Origin: Vespa crabro
Lineage: Eukaryota > Arthropoda > Insecta > Hymenoptera > Vespidae
NCBI RefSeq assembly: GCF_910589235.1
Contig: NC_060977.1
Coordinates: 570,001 to 634,000, forward strand
Length of the DNA stretch: 64,000 nt
Direction of reading: 5' to 3'
The notes under the pieces were generated by a model. The model saw nothing but the letters and a program-made list of their open reading frames with translations. It searched no databases and was not told where the DNA came from. Every line of letters starts with the position of its first letter. Position 1 is the stretch's first letter. This document shows positions 1-14,425 of the stretch, one piece after another. Made by a program: the position numbers and the translations under genes.

Positions 1-1440
<1,440 letters not shown>

Positions 1441-2570
1441 TACTAATACTCTACACGTTTTAACTTCTTAGTAAAACAAATTCTTTTGTATTCTCTACGC
1501 CTTCATTATCTAACCTATTACTTAATTGTGTAGTTAGTAAAATCCTTTTATTTATTTTACTGCTATTCATATTTATTTTCGTGTTTTTTTTAAAGCGTTA
1601 ATTTTCTTTGCAATCATTTTGAACATATAATAATAGTAAATGATCCTTATATCTAAGCTTAACATCTATAATTATTCCTATGTATTTTATTGTCTCTACA
1701 CGTTCTATCTCATTTAAATCGAGCACTTCAATGAATTGTTTCCTTTCGACTCTTTTCTTACACCTACCATTACCATATATATTGTTTTTTTTGCGTATAT
1801 TTTTAATTTATTTATATTCATTCATTCTTTTTATTTATTTAATGCCTTTTTCGTTTTCGTCTTAAATTGCGTGCTAAATTCTCTATTGACTTGAATTAAT
1901 ATATCATCTTCCAACATTTTTATTTTACATCCTTCAGATTATATTCTGATTATATCATTTATAGTAAGAGCCCGAGTATAGGATCCTTGTAACACTTTGT
2001 AATTAGTGTCCATTTATTCGTTGGAAATATGCTTTTGCGTTTTATTAATTAATTATGATCTTAACCGTTCTAAAACAATCTCTGTAATTCCACAACAATA
2101 CAGTTTTGAAATTAGTCTGAATTTGTATATTGTTTAAAACGCTCGTTTAAAATCCATAGAAATTACTATCACCATTTTTCCAACGCTAACTACAAATTTC
2201 CATTCGTCAAGGACAGTTTTATTTGCTCTTTCGCATGAGTACTTTTTTTTATAGCTAGATTGATCTTCCATCACAATATCATTAATTTCCAAAACGCTTC
2301 TATTTGCTTCTTCAACAATAATTCTGGCACTTCTAGCACATGGTTCAAATTTTATTCCGAGAAGTAAACTAATTGGTATGCTCTAAGAATACATTAACTT
2401 GAAGAAACATTCTAAGAATTTGTAACGTAAAATATGTTATTTCATTAAATAAAAAACAAATTATAGCTTCATATCTTAAGCAATATTTTTGCTAATGTTA
2501 TTGTATAATCTTTGTAGTTATATACTGCACCAATAGGTCCATTCATTTTAGATTATACACAGAAATACTG
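1441..2570. other. AT-rich stretch, nothing recognised
   Basis: I see no coding similarity, RNA gene or clear repeat here, except that about 2420-2545 resembles sequence near 63,790-63,885 (see findings). Confidence 0.6.
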
Positions 2571-2571
2571 T

Positions 2572-2572
2572 A

Positions 2573-2633
<61 letters not shown>
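2572..2633. repeat. (TA)n(CA)n compound microsatellite
   Basis: TA repeats interrupted by one TACA, followed directly by about nine CA repeats. Confidence 0.95.
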
Positions 2634-3079
2634 TCTTTATATTAAATATATGCTAATTAATACAATGTAGTGTAGGTCTTCCCACCAAAATGAATATGCA
2701 AGCACATATCTATGAAATCGGGTAAAACGTAGTTTTGATAGTATATATTTTTGAGGCAACAGTCCACTCTAGATAATGATTATTACGAAGAAAACAACTT
2801 GTTAAGTCGAAAATGGCAGAAAATGGTAGAGATATAGCATTATCTAGAATTTACCTCTAGTAGTATTGCCAAATCTTCGATCTAACTCTGTTAACCTTAA
2901 AAAGAGCTGTAAGAAATTTTTTCTTAATTTAGTACTCATGTATGTATTAGATTCATTGGATATGTATTTAAGTCGAATTAAGATCTTTGCAATTTTAAAT
3001 ACTGTTATGTTATTATTTCAATTAGATATATGTTATTTAGATATATATGTTATTTATATATGTTTAATTAAATATAAAC

Positions 3080-3990
3080 TAATCGGTAAAAAGGCAGCGG
3101 CGACAAAAACTCAAATCAGAAAACTTCTGGACTCCGGAATCATCAGACCCTACAGCAATATGTACGCCACTCCTATTTATATGGCACGATAGAAAGACAA
3201 CAGCTGGAGAATGTGCAGTGACTACTGTAAACTCAATGATGCCACTAATCCAGACATGTACAGTCATGCTCTCATCCAAGATCTCTTTCTACTTCTATAT
3301 AACAAAAGACGTTACAGCAGCAAAATCGACGGTGAAAAAGAATACCTACAACTAACCTATGCACGAGGATGATATTGAAATAATTGCCATCAAAACCCCA
3401 AGGGATCTTTACTAGCACCTAAGTATGTTCTTTAGTGTAAAAAAACACCACCCAATCATACCAATGATTTATGGATGCACTCTTCAGAGACCTGGACTTC
3501 GTGTTCGTCTACGTAGATGACATTCTGGTATTCTCGGACGTTGAAGACCAACACTTGAAACACGTACGCATCATACTCGAATTAAAAGATAACAACCTTA
3601 TAATCAATCTCAAAACACGTCTGTTTAACCAATAGGAGATAAACGTCCTGGATTACACAATTAACAAACATAATTACATTCCAATGTGCGTACGAGTTGA
3701 TGCCATTAAAGGATATCAAAAACCTGAAACTATTACTGCACTCCGTAGATTTCTTGACATGATCAACTCCTATGACCTCTGTATACCTTAGGCAGCTCAA
3801 ATCATGCTTCCTCTCAATAGTTACCTTAAAGAAGCAATAAAAAATATAAAACCAAGATTGCATTGACTCCTGAAGCCAATGAGTTTTAAGCCACTGAAGC
3901 CAGTGTTTTACATAAAGTTTTTCTGTTGATTATTTCAATAAAGTATGCCATCGATTCAAAGAATACTGATCAAATAATATAATGATTATA
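3080..3990 (+). mobile_element. Ty3/gypsy-type retrotransposon, reverse transcriptase remnant
   Basis: A decayed pol fragment. Translated pieces match the order of a Ty3/gypsy reverse transcriptase. SGIIRPYSNMYATPIYM and NSWRMCSDY lie at about 3145-3225. A MHEDDIE block follows near 3360. The catalytic YVDD motif in VYVDDILVFS lies at about 3508-3540. The connection region with ETITALRRFLDMINSY and AAQIMLPLN lies at about 3730-3820. Stops (for example TAG at 3190) and several frameshifts break the frame, so it cannot be active. No LTR, protease or integrase is seen on either side; the flanks are plain AT-rich DNA. The assignment to gypsy rather than BEL rests on the 'RRFLGMINFYRRFIPNAA'-like connection typical of that group. 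Confidence 0.85.
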
Positions 3991-6900
3991 AGCAATAGGA
4001 GAAAAGACATTAATGTTAACTATAATTCTATATCTTCTACATTTTCTAATATGCAATAATTCTATCATTGATCTTTTCTATTTTAACTGAAATGCATCGT
4101 ATGATATTATTATAAATTTATTAACAGATATATATTTTTATATAAATCTATTATTAAAATAGAAAATGATTTTTGCATTTTGCATTTTAGTATCTTGGAA
4201 TAACAAATGATAGATTTTAAGAATGGAAATGTGATCATTGAAAGAACTAGAATGATATATACAGGGAATATTTTGAAACATTTGTATAAAATAATTTTCT
4301 TATATACTTCCATTTTATTTACTAGGATTACCAATATCACTAAAGTATTATAAATATTATTACTGAGATATTGACATTTATTTATGGAAGACAGTAATGC
4401 CATAAGTTAGTCATGCCATAATTTACATCATGGAATTAGAATATACAATATATGATAACAGAATTATAATTCATATCTTTTTTAATTATGCTTATTTGAT
4501 AATATGTTAGAAAATATAACAGAGATAGACATACTTGGAAACATATAAGGACTAAGAATGTGGTTAACTGATATTTTAAATAGACAAAGATTTAGGATAG
4601 TTTTTAACAATAAGAGAAAGATACACGATGGAAAGTTCTGTTGAGTCACTTATATAATTCTCAAAGTCTTTGAAATGATAATATTTAACATTTTTTGAGG
4701 ATAAAAAACAAAAATGAAATGAGGATTAACAATCATAATAAATATTTTTAAAGGAAAGAATATTCTGTATATTATTGTAATATATTATTAACAATATTAA
4801 TAAGGTAATGTAAAAATTTATATAAAATTAAATAATATTTTAGAGAAACAATCTATAAAGCTAAAAAAATTTGGTATAACTTAGTAAATTTATTTTTAAA
4901 TAATTATATGTTCTAAAGTAATAGTTACAACAAAATTATTTAATGCAACATTAACTTTTTAAAATTGGAACACCTAGTTTTCTATTAATGGAATTAAAAC
5001 ATAATTTCATTATTTTCAAAATTTAGATGATAGTTTTACTTTTATAAGATCCTAAATAAGATTCTCTTGACTTTATTTTCTTAAATTCAATAAGAAATAC
5101 ACAGTACGAATGAAACAGTTAATGTATCAAAGTAGATACAAGCATTGATATGTTGCATTATACAAAAGATAAATAGACTCATTATTTCTTATTTTATCAT
5201 GAATTTCATTTGAAAATAAATGATATATTTGTTATTTTGTAACTGACATTGCTGCTTTCTCAATAATTTTTAACTTTCTATAAAAGATTGTTTAAAGCTG
5301 TCAGATTTGAAGACCAGTACTTTGACCTTTATAGCAAGGTCAAAAAAGTTGAATAGGTAAGGGAAAAAAACAATTTCTTCAAGAGCTTTTTCAAGAATAT
5401 TCTAGATGTTTTTTTCTATCTTTCATCATTCTATCCAGATTTCTCTTTTTTTCTTATACATTTTTTTTTTGTTTTTAATTCAATGATGAATTTTCTATAA
5501 AACCGGTTTTATATGTTGGCTAGTTGCATATTCTTATTTGATTATAATAATTCATCACTGACTTTGGTTGATCTCTGAATACATGGAACTTGTTCATACA
5601 AGCAATAGCAATAAATATAGATGATGTACTACTAATAAAATTTGTACTCAAAATTTTATTTTAATTTTAAGAATGTATAAAATAAATAATTATATATTAT
5701 AAATGATAAAATAACTTTTATCTACAATCCTCTGATTTCTGATTAGAGATAGATGTCCATAATTCCAAACTTGAATTATAAATGCCATGTCCAAATGAAA
5801 AACAATTTTTCATCAAAAAAAATTCTTTGTTCTACCACGCGTCCAAGAAAAAACAGTATTAAGACACATATGAAAAAAAGACGATGAGAAAAAGGCAAAT
5901 TAATGTCAAAAGTGTTTATATTTTTGAAAGAATAGTTTGAGGGTAGTTGAAGATTCGAGATAGCGAGAATAATGCACATTATTGAGAATACATATACTGC
6001 GAGATACTATGAGTAGTGTGAATTAAATTTAGTGATTTTAAAGATTTTGAAATTGTTACTTTTTCTTTTTTATTATTATGTTTATTTATTTTATTATATT
6101 TAAGTAAATTCCATTAAATATAAGTTAATATTTAAGTATAAATTATATTTACAAAGTACAGTACAATTGTGTTAATAACTTTTTCAGAGAGAGAAAAAGA
6201 GGGAGATAATTACTTATTCAAAATGATTATTTAATAAAATTAATTATTTAACATCTCAGGTATCCTTTCATTTATGGTACTAGATATTTTATTTACTCCT
6301 ATGAAAACAGTCGTATATATATATAGAATTGTGATCTATAAGTTCACCGGTCAGGCTGGGTGAAACTATTGGTAGGAGTAAAATGGTGTAGTGGGGAATA
6401 TTCTACGATATAAGGTAGTGGAAAAAGGAAAGATACAAAGCTTCCACTTACGAGTCATCAGTTTGCCAATGCAGATTATTTGGTGAGATATGTTCAATAT
6501 ATTCAATATATTTAATATATTTAAAGTCAAAGAGATTCGAATAAGATATTTATTACAGGAATTTTTCAAGCATTTAATGCTGATGCATTTATGACGCTAT
6601 TACAAAGTTTCTGTTTCGTTTTCGCTCTCGTCAAAGTCATTTTGTATTCGCGTCTACCGACAAATTGCCATAAAGCTTTATTGTCCTTGTAAGTATAAGT
6701 AATTACGTATTATTTCTGTGTTACAAATTTGTCTAATGTACTAATCAAATAACCAAACATGTGATTTGTACGGTATAATATAAGCAAGTCAAGTATGAAA
6801 AATTTGTCTAAACATGCCGCGAGATTTGCATCATAACTTTACCCTTATTTTCACAATGTTTATGCCTTTTGCGGGTTTTAAGAGTGTTTAATGTAATATG

Positions 6901-7315
6901 TAATTTATTGTTTATTAATCATCACGATATATTATGTTAAATTCGACTTTCATATAATATGTATTAGGTACATATATTCATCATATGACATAACCAAACA
7001 TTCATTATATAAACACATACATATATACGTATATTTATGATGTATATCACACATGTAAATACGTATGCTACTTTATCTATGCATGTAGAATTCTTAAAAT
7101 CAAGATGCTCTTTGTTTAGAACGATTTTGTTTTTCGTCCGGGATTATTATAGCCAAGGGCGTTGTACAGATGTGTAAATAAGTAACGATTGCGTGAGATA
7201 TTGGTGTAATTTGTATAAATTATACAGAAGAAAACAATAGGGTTTAAAAGACAAAAGAGTGAATATTCTGTAAAAGCTAGTGCTATTGAACAAATTATTA
7301 AGTAACCTTATTATA
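3991..7315. other. AT-rich stretch, nothing recognised
   Basis: More than 3 kb with only short open frames, none with recognisable protein similarity. A few short TA and purine runs (for example 6317-6327 and 6186-6205). No RNA gene or transposon ends were recognised by eye. Confidence 0.6.
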
Positions 7316-7906
7316 TTAATACATTGTGGACGGATCACAAGAATTCACGTATTTGTATTTTTGGCATTTAGAGAGACATAGTATAACGGAAAAAATATTT
7401 CCATATGAAATTAAAACTGATTAGTCTCTTATTCTTAGTCATAAAAATAACTTGATTTGTATATCAATTGGGTATTTTATATCGTGTAATAATCATGGAG
7501 AACGATGAAAACATGATAAAATTCTGGATATGTTACCTGACAATTTTTTATATATTTCAAGTGAAAGTGAAGATATTAACCATTGTGACAATAATATTGA
7601 AAGTGAAAGAAGTGAGGAGGATGAAAAAAAAAGTAAAAAGTAAAAGAAAAAGTATGTAAAAGTAACGCTAAGAGAATTACATTTACCAGCTTTGTTTAAT
7701 TCCACTTCATATTACACAGTTTTACAAAGTATCATACTTCAACAATATATTAGCTTGTAAGAATATGTAATAAATAACTTAAAAATGCAATGGGTATTTA
7801 ATTTTAAAGCTACGCTTACGTAAAAGTTTTTTGTATTCATTCACCAAAAATATAGCTGGCAATTGGGTAAAGCTAGCAATAAAGCTACCGGTCCGTAATG
7901 TGTTAA
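7316..7906 (+). mobile_element. Short piggyBac-derived element with paired TTAA ends
   Basis: Two ends face each other. TTAATACATTGTGGACGG begins at 7316. The reverse complement of the right end, finishing at 7906, reads TTAACACATTACGGACCGG. They differ at four of nineteen positions and both begin with TTAA, the piggyBac target. Inside, one frame at about 7512-7650 encodes an acidic stretch containing LDMLPDNFLYISSESED, which resembles piggyBac transposase N-termini. The internal length of about 583 bp is far too short for a transposase, so this is a MITE-like internal-deletion derivative. The end match is by eye; the N-terminal similarity is weaker evidence. Confidence 0.65.
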
Positions 7907-8250
7907 TGTTTAAAGTAATTTTGATGAGAAATTTTGTTTTATATTAATAAAGCTGTTTTATTTTATAAGTTATACAATTTTACGAATTGACGAAGATTAA
8001 CACACAGTACTGTGAAGATCATGTTTTACTTTTTACTGTTCCTCGTATGTTATCGAAATAAATTACGTTAGTTTGTTAAAAACTCAAGTAAATTCCGATA
8101 TAAAATGTAAACACATATGTTAAGTATAAACCAACTTTCTACTGTTCTATTTTAGTTATCATGTTCCAGGAAATTTGTTTTCATGCCTCTACGCAAAATA
8201 GACAAAATCGTGAAAGGTGACCTCCGTTTTAAAGTAATATGATTTCTGCT

Positions 8251-8407
8251 ATGGACAACACTCGATTGGTCTATTATACAGGTAAGTAATTTCATTTTCT
8301 TAATTATTCCCAAAATTAACTCTATTTTATTTTATTTTAGATATTCATTGTCATCATTTGTGCAGTCATGGAATTTATCTTTGTTTTAATAAAATAAAAG
8401 AAGAATC
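8251..8407 (+). other. Exon-like cassette 1 (two short exons with splice signals)
   Basis: An ATG at 8251 opens a short exon ending at 8281 before GTAAGT. A 57-base AT-rich intron ends in TTTTATTTTAG at 8340, and the next exon runs to about 8407 before GTGAG. Spliced, it reads MDNTRLVYYTDIHCHHLCSH and continues for about 14 more residues; if the second donor is unused the frame ends at a TGA at 8409-8411. The second exon resembles those at 8820 and 9284. No known protein family is recognised. It could be a decayed duplicated exon or a small unannotated gene. Confidence 0.35.
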
Positions 8408-8819
8408 GTGAGGCAAACTTAATGTTTTCATTTAAATGTACCTATATTTTGCAATTTCAATTAATTTTTAGGAGTATGTGTATTTGAATAGTGTCCAAAG
8501 CTTTCACAATGTTTGTTGATATATTTTTTCTATAAAAGAATATTTGTTTTATTTTATTTATACTTTTTTATTTATATTTTTTTATAGTTACATAGACTAT
8601 ACGTATAAATATATACATTTTATACTTAACGTGTATGCTATAAACATTATTAATATTCTATGGATAATAATTGGTTGGTTTTAAAATTTTTTTATTTGGA
8701 AATGTTTGTATTTATTTCTTATTACTTTTAATTTTCCGGCTATATACTTTTAAAGATTTTTTTATTTTTATATTTATTATAATGATGATATTGATAATAT
8801 TATTTTTGTTTTATTTTAG

Positions 8820-8890
8820 ATTATCATCGCAGTCGTTTGTACAGCCATACATAAATTTCTCTGTTTCGATAAAAAAAAAAAAAAAGAATC
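8820..8890 (+). other. Exon-like cassette 2 (degraded copy)
   Basis: A TTTTATTTTAG acceptor precedes an exon-like block matching the second exon of the cassette at 8341 (shared pattern D-x-H ... L-x-S-H, then an A-rich end and AGAATC before a GTAAG donor at 8891). The frame hits TAA after about 12 codons, so this copy looks broken. The downstream sequence ATTTCAATTAATTTTTAG and a following TTGAATA are shared with cassette 1, so the duplication includes flanking intron-like DNA. Confidence 0.35.
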
Positions 8891-9145
8891 GTAAGTTTTC
8901 TCCTTTAATTCAAGTTTATGTGCGTTTTGTGATTTCAATTAATTTTTAGAAAAGTGTACTTGAATATACGCAAATGCACGCAAAGCAGTCACAGTCATAA
9001 GTTATTTTAAAGTTTTATTTATATATATTTTTTATGGTCATATATACTACACTTGTATATAAAATAAACAATAGATATTCGACAATTAATTCATTGTCCG
9101 TTTCTTAATTAATAAATGATTATCGCGTATTAAAGTCAGTGCATC

Positions 9146-9377
9146 ATGGAAGATGATCAAGAACTTCTATACAAAATACTTCTATACAAAAATATTGGTA
9201 AGTAATTTTATAGTTAATATAATTATACAATCGTTTTTGTTACAATAAGTTTTATAAAATATTTTTTTAAAATTCTTTTTCAGATCATAATTGCATTCAC
9301 ATTAAGTCGATCTTTAATCACTACAACTTTAATCTCTCTTATTTTGGATATACAATGTGGAATCACCATGAAACTTC
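9146..9377 (+). other. Exon-like cassette 3 (two short exons with splice signals)
   Basis: ATG at 9146 opens an exon ending before GGTAAGTAATTTTA (GT at 9198), the same donor context as cassette 1. The acceptor TTCTTTTTCAG ends at 9283 and the exon runs to a CTTC|GTAAG donor at 9378. Spliced reading gives MEDDQELLYKILLYKNIDHN followed by about 29 residues rich in His, Asn and Tyr. Intron phase matches cassette 1 (phase 1 first, phase 2 second). No protein family is recognised. Shared phase and donor context argue for real duplicated exons, but expression is unknown. Confidence 0.35.
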
Positions 9378-9399
9378 GTAAGTAGTAAATGAAAGAATT

Positions 9400-10800
9400 T
9401 AAGTCCTTATAGTACTCATCATGCCGAGAACGCAAGATCGTCGAAAGGCTTTCGATAAATTATTGACATACATCACTATTAATAATTCCTTTTATAAGTT
9501 TATTCATGAGTAGTATATTTTCATTGTTTTTTTATTATATATATCTATTTTTTTTTAATTTGGTGTCTTTTTGTTTCATCAGTTTAAATCATTTAATTAA
9601 TAGTGCAATTAAGTAATACTTCTTTTGTTCGTATTTGGTTGTAATATTAATAGTGACATCTGGTATTCATTTACCTGATATCGTCAAAAAAAGCATGTTA
9701 GGTAGTTTATATTGCATTCATTGTTTCGTATTTATTCTATTTAATCGCAGTATACTTCGATATATTGATGTCGATGTACTAAAAAATGAATAAGAAGACA
9801 AACGCGATGATTAGATTGTAGGAATTGATTTTATTCTTTTATAAGAACAGCTACTTTTAGTGAAAGGAGTTATCCGAGGTTTTTTAATTATTTTTGCAAA
9901 AATATATATTCACTCAATTTTGCTAAAAAAAAGAGCTATCAATAGAATCATTGAGTTTAAAAGAAAAAAATAAAGTGGTCATTGCTAAAAAAGAAAGTTT
10001 TAAAAATTATCGTTTTAAAAATGTACTAAAAATTAGATAGACTAGTGTGGTCTATACTAAATTAATTCATTATTAATTTAAGATTTTCAGCAATTAATAT
10101 ATTGATTCCTGTTTATCTCCTCGTACTTTCTGCGTTTTTATTTACGCATGTGCCAGATGATTTATGAGTAAAAAATAGTTCAATTTTAATTTTAAGTTTT
10201 CCTTTTCTAGCGATTGCGTTAGTAATTGTGCACTATGTATTTTGCACTTGATGAATCCACGAATGTTAAATGGTCCATTGTACATCGTTAAATTTTTAAT
10301 TACATACATACATACAAGAAAATTTCATTATTGGAAATATCAAATTAATCATTAAATATAGTAATGAGTAAAAAAATAGTCGTATTATACATACACATAC
10401 ACGCACGCACGCACGTACTTGTTGACCCTTTGCACTTGACGACTTTTCCGCTAGGAAGAATTAACAACTCAAAACAATTTTGCGAATATTAAGCAAGCTT
10501 CTTACAGCTATTTTAAAATGAAGTATCTAAAAAATTTGGCTAAATATGTCTCTTGTGAATGTTTCTGAATAAGAAGGAATGTTGCTTACATTATTCCTTG
10601 ATTAATCCTGTTGTAAATTTGCCAACAGCATGGTGCTTATATTTATTACATCAACAAATGCCCAGAATTCTTCGTTGTTCACATCATGCCAAGTTTGCCA
10701 TATCGAATTCGACCATAATGTGTTCACTTTTAACTTTTTTTTATCATAATTATTTGTTTCACACAAATTCTTTTTTTGTCTTAGAAAAATCTTTTGGCAA
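9400..10800. other. AT-rich stretch, nothing firm
   Basis: A short AC/GC-type repeat lies at about 10,390-10,418. At 10,421 the sequence TTGACCCTTTGCACTTGACG resembles a piggyBac terminus (CCCTTTGCAC after a mutated TTAA), but I found no partner end. The frame at 10,559-10,834 has no recognisable similarity. Confidence 0.4.
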
Positions 10801-10809
10801 CAGAATTGC

Positions 10810-12615
10810 GTATAATGACTGGTTTATTACATAAGAAATGATAGACACATACAATATACACAGGTTCTAACTTAAATGAGAATATTAAACACTGTAACAA
10901 AACTATAATGATCAAACCGAATAACGCGTTCCTTAAACGCGTGCGCCTTTTTCAGGATCCGTGGACAGAGAGACCGAGATTTCGAGGAAACGAGATCAGC
11001 ATGTCACTTCGCACGAGATAAACGTAGCCGGATATCACGTGTACGAAATTTTCGCGCTCAGATTTAATTTACATATCCAATACTTCTCCTTAAATTAAGC
11101 GCTTAAAAAACTTAACTAACTAAACTTGAACCGCTAATGTACTTGATTTTTTTCGGGTTGTTTAATGCCTTGGTTAAGATGTCGGCAATCATATCGCTGG
11201 TATATATTGTAATTTGAATTTCTCATCACGTAGTGATAGCGTATTGCTATGTGCTTGTTTCTCACATAGAATACAGGATTTCTTAACAATTTTAATGCGC
11301 TTGTATTATCATAAATAGTGACGTCGATTTCGAAATCTAATGCCAGTTCTGAAAAAGTATCGATTAAATACAAGGCCTCCTTAACAGCGTCTGTAATGAT
11401 CATGTATTCTGTCTCCGTAGTTGATAAAGCAATTTGTCCATTGCTTCCTTGATTCCCATGAAATAGGACCTCTACCTAGAAAAAAAAACAATCCGTATAG
11501 CAGTGGCGATCGTTTATGCATCTTCCCCAATCAGCGTCTGTAAAACCTTCCAAACAACTGTTACTTGATTGATAAGATATGCAATAATAATCGGTGCCTT
11601 TAATATACCTAAGTATCCTCTAGGATCCTTCCTAATGCGATTTCTTGTAGCAGTTATTGAATTGACTTAAGTAACTTACTGTGTAACAAATGTCATATCT
11701 AGACACAGTTGCTGAATACATTAAACCATCTATCAATTCACGGTGTGGATATTGTTTATCTTTAACTTTTTGTTGTTCCTTAATTAACACTGTACTTAGT
11801 TCTAATAGGAATCTCAGTCATGATGGATTTTTCTAATTATTTTCTTATATGCATCCTTTGGACTACTTGATTTCATGGTCTTTGATAGTAAACTCTATCT
11901 CTAAGCAATATTTGACGTTTCCTAAATCTTTAACTGAAATGAACGCCTTTGTAAGACTATTCTTAATTTGTTGAATCTTCGTTACATTAAAATGGATAAT
12001 ATGGATAATATTAAAATATCATCAACACAAACAATAGCTAACAATAGCTCTTCCTTTGATCACGGCGGTATACACATGGGTCGAAGTTTGATGGCTTCAA
12101 GCCCATTTTCCTTAATTATTTATCCAACCTTATGTGCCACTGTCTAACCGCCTGCTTTAATACATATATGGCTTTCTTTAGCTTACAAATCTTGTTCCCG
12201 CCTTCCATTTGCTTCAGCATCTTCCTTGCGATGTTTTTAACTTTATTATTCGCCTTTTCTGTATCTATTAACTTCTTGAGTACATTCTGCATGTTCTCTG
12301 ATACTTCCATATATATTTTCCTATTCAGTGAACCGTTCAAGTAAGCGATGGTAATATCAACCTGATAAATTTTTATTTTACAATGAGCTGCCAATGCTGC
12401 TGCAATACAAACTGAATTCAGACGAGTTATGGGTGCGAACGTCTTAGTAAAATCCATGTTTGATCTCTGGCTAAAATCTCTTGCTACTAGTCTGGATTTC
12501 TTCTTACTAACTGCATTGTCTGATCCGTACTTTATTGTTAACTATGCGACTGTCAATGATATTCTTTCTCTTAAGCTGCTCAACTAATTCCCAAACATTC
12601 TTTTCCAACATTAAA
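10810..12615 (-). mobile_element. copia retrotransposon remnant (RT-RNase H, possible 3' LTR)
   Basis: Minus-strand pol fragment in the expected order. The RT start NVWELVEQLKRKNIIDSR lies near 12,600-12,545. The RT core FTKTFAPITRLNSVCIAA and VDITIAYLNGSLN lies at 12,457-12,310, with LKKAIYVLKQA near 12,165. A worn VCVDDILIL box lies near 12,035. RNase H with ALSTTETEYMIITDAVKEA and VRNKHIAIRYHYV lies at 11,445-11,205. Multiple stops and frameshifts make it a pseudogene. Sequence from about 11,100 down to 10,810 contains a minus-strand AATAAACC signal and may be a decayed 3' LTR (inference). The upstream part of pol is missing: the copia match stops at the TTAA at 12,616, where a piggyBac end begins, suggesting that insertion interrupted it. 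Confidence 0.85.
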
Positions 12616-14400
12616 TTAACCCTTTGTGCACGAGAGGTGACTCTCAGTAGCTACGGCGTTGTATGTGGCAACTTTAGTCTTTAGACTGGCAACGACAGTC
12701 TTTACTTATGCTTTGTCTATACTATATATATATATATAGAGTTCGTTATTTCCAAATAATAGGAGCGCAGTATCGGTTCGTAAATATGTTCCTTAGCTCT
12801 TTATGGTCTTTCTTATGACTTTAGAATGAAGATAAGATAAAATTAATCTCAAATTCTTCTGGGACTGTGGTCCTAATAATGTTTCCAATGTTAGTTCAGT
12901 TTCGACGATCGAGGCAAAAGTATCATAAGATTTTTCATCGATTGATTTTAAGTTTTGAAGCCCCACAAAAATGACTTTTAAAAGTGAAATTAGTTCAAGT
13001 GAAGATGAATTTGATTTTGAACTGTTCAAGAAAGAGACCAATGTTATTCACGAAGAAATTAATGGGAAAGAAAGTGAAAGCAGTGATGGAGATAGTGATA
13101 CCGTATTAGATGTAAGAAATCGAAAAATTAGAGTAATAGATAACGAATCGGAAAGTAATAGTGATTCCTCACAAGACTCGAATAATGCAGAATGTATACA
13201 CTGTGATGAATTCAGCGTAATATTACCGAAAATAAAATTCATACCTGGCAAAAAACTTCTAGGAAAACAGCTATCCTCAAATATCAAAGAACCTTTGGAT
13301 TTTTTTACGACGGACTAGTAACACAAATAATAACTGGAACTAACAATTATACTGCAATGAAATTAGAGAGGAGGACGCTGTTGTCATGTTTGATTTGGTA
13401 AACATGGCATAATGTCATCAAGGAAAAATTTTAAGCGTTCATCGCAATTGTTATATATATGGGAACGATGCCAATGGCCAATATCCAAGAATATTGGTCA
13501 ACTGACACATCAAGCCACATTCCATTTTATCCCAATACTTTTACAAGAGATAGATATTTATCTACCTTTTTTGGACGTTACATGTAGAAATAGTTTTAAC
13601 ACAAGATACTAAACTTACAATACGTTTGCAGTTAATAAGTGGCTACCTTGATTATATAAACTAAGATTTTTGAATCATTTTCAAATTTGTTCGCTCGGTG
13701 ATGAGCGAACAAATTTGTGCCGACGTAGCTATGTTAAATTCAAAGAGTGAATTTCATTTATCACGCATATCCCGAAGAAACAAACTAAATGAAGCATTCG
13801 AATCTATACATTAGAAGATTCCAATACGGGTTATATTTGTGGAATTATGCCTTATCATGATAGTCTTACAACACAAACATTAATAAAATCAGACCTTCTA
13901 TTATTAATTTGAATTCCATTGCATTTGTACACAATGCTATTGAATAAAATTCCAGGTACGCAAGGACATTATATATTTACAGACTCTTATTATATCATTT
14001 ATATTTTATCTAATGAATTACGTAAATTAAAATGTCATTTGACTGGAACAATATTGACAAATAGAAAAGTGTTGCTAGAAATAATAATTTAGTTCTGACG
14101 TGGAAGTATAAGAGGATTGTCAAATATTGACAAATTGGCATAATGCAGAGATAAATATAGTACAAAGAACTCTTCGTCATGGTGTTCAGATTGTTGTTAG
14201 AAAACCTAAGCGATCATAAATTATATAAAATTTATGGGCGGTATTTATTGTGCCGATCACTATGCCTTGATATACTGCTTTATGCGGAAGTTACTGAAGT
14301 GGTAGCGCAAGCTAATTTTTTAGGGATTAGAAATCTGTTTAATTAATTTCTATAGCCTTCATAAACAAGTCAAACAGCAGCAGAACTAAGATAAGCAGAA
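12616..14400 (+). mobile_element. piggyBac transposon remnant (transposase, plus strand)
   Basis: TTAA at 12,616 is followed by CCCTTTGTGCACGAG, a piggyBac-like terminus. The transposase frame starts at about 12,971 with an acidic N-terminus (EISSSEDEFDFELFKKE) ending at a TAG at 13,316. It continues in pieces: AFIAIVIYMGTMPMANIQEY at about 13,435-13,490, FTDSYYISYILSNELRKLK near 13,978-14,035 with LTGTILTNRK after it, and FMGGIYCADHYALIYCF near 14,228-14,285. These follow the usual order of the DDE_Tnp_1_7 family. The first catalytic Asp region is not recognisable and the conserved 'GGVDRAD' block reads GGIYCAD. The right terminus is not seen; mariner sequence starts about 30 bp further on. 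Confidence 0.8.
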
Positions 14401-14425
14401 AAAATAATATAATTGCCATTATTAT

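Noticed and set aside
10559..10834. 91-codon frame as a gene
   Set aside because: No recognisable domain, AT-rich composition, and it overlaps the region next to the copia remnant.
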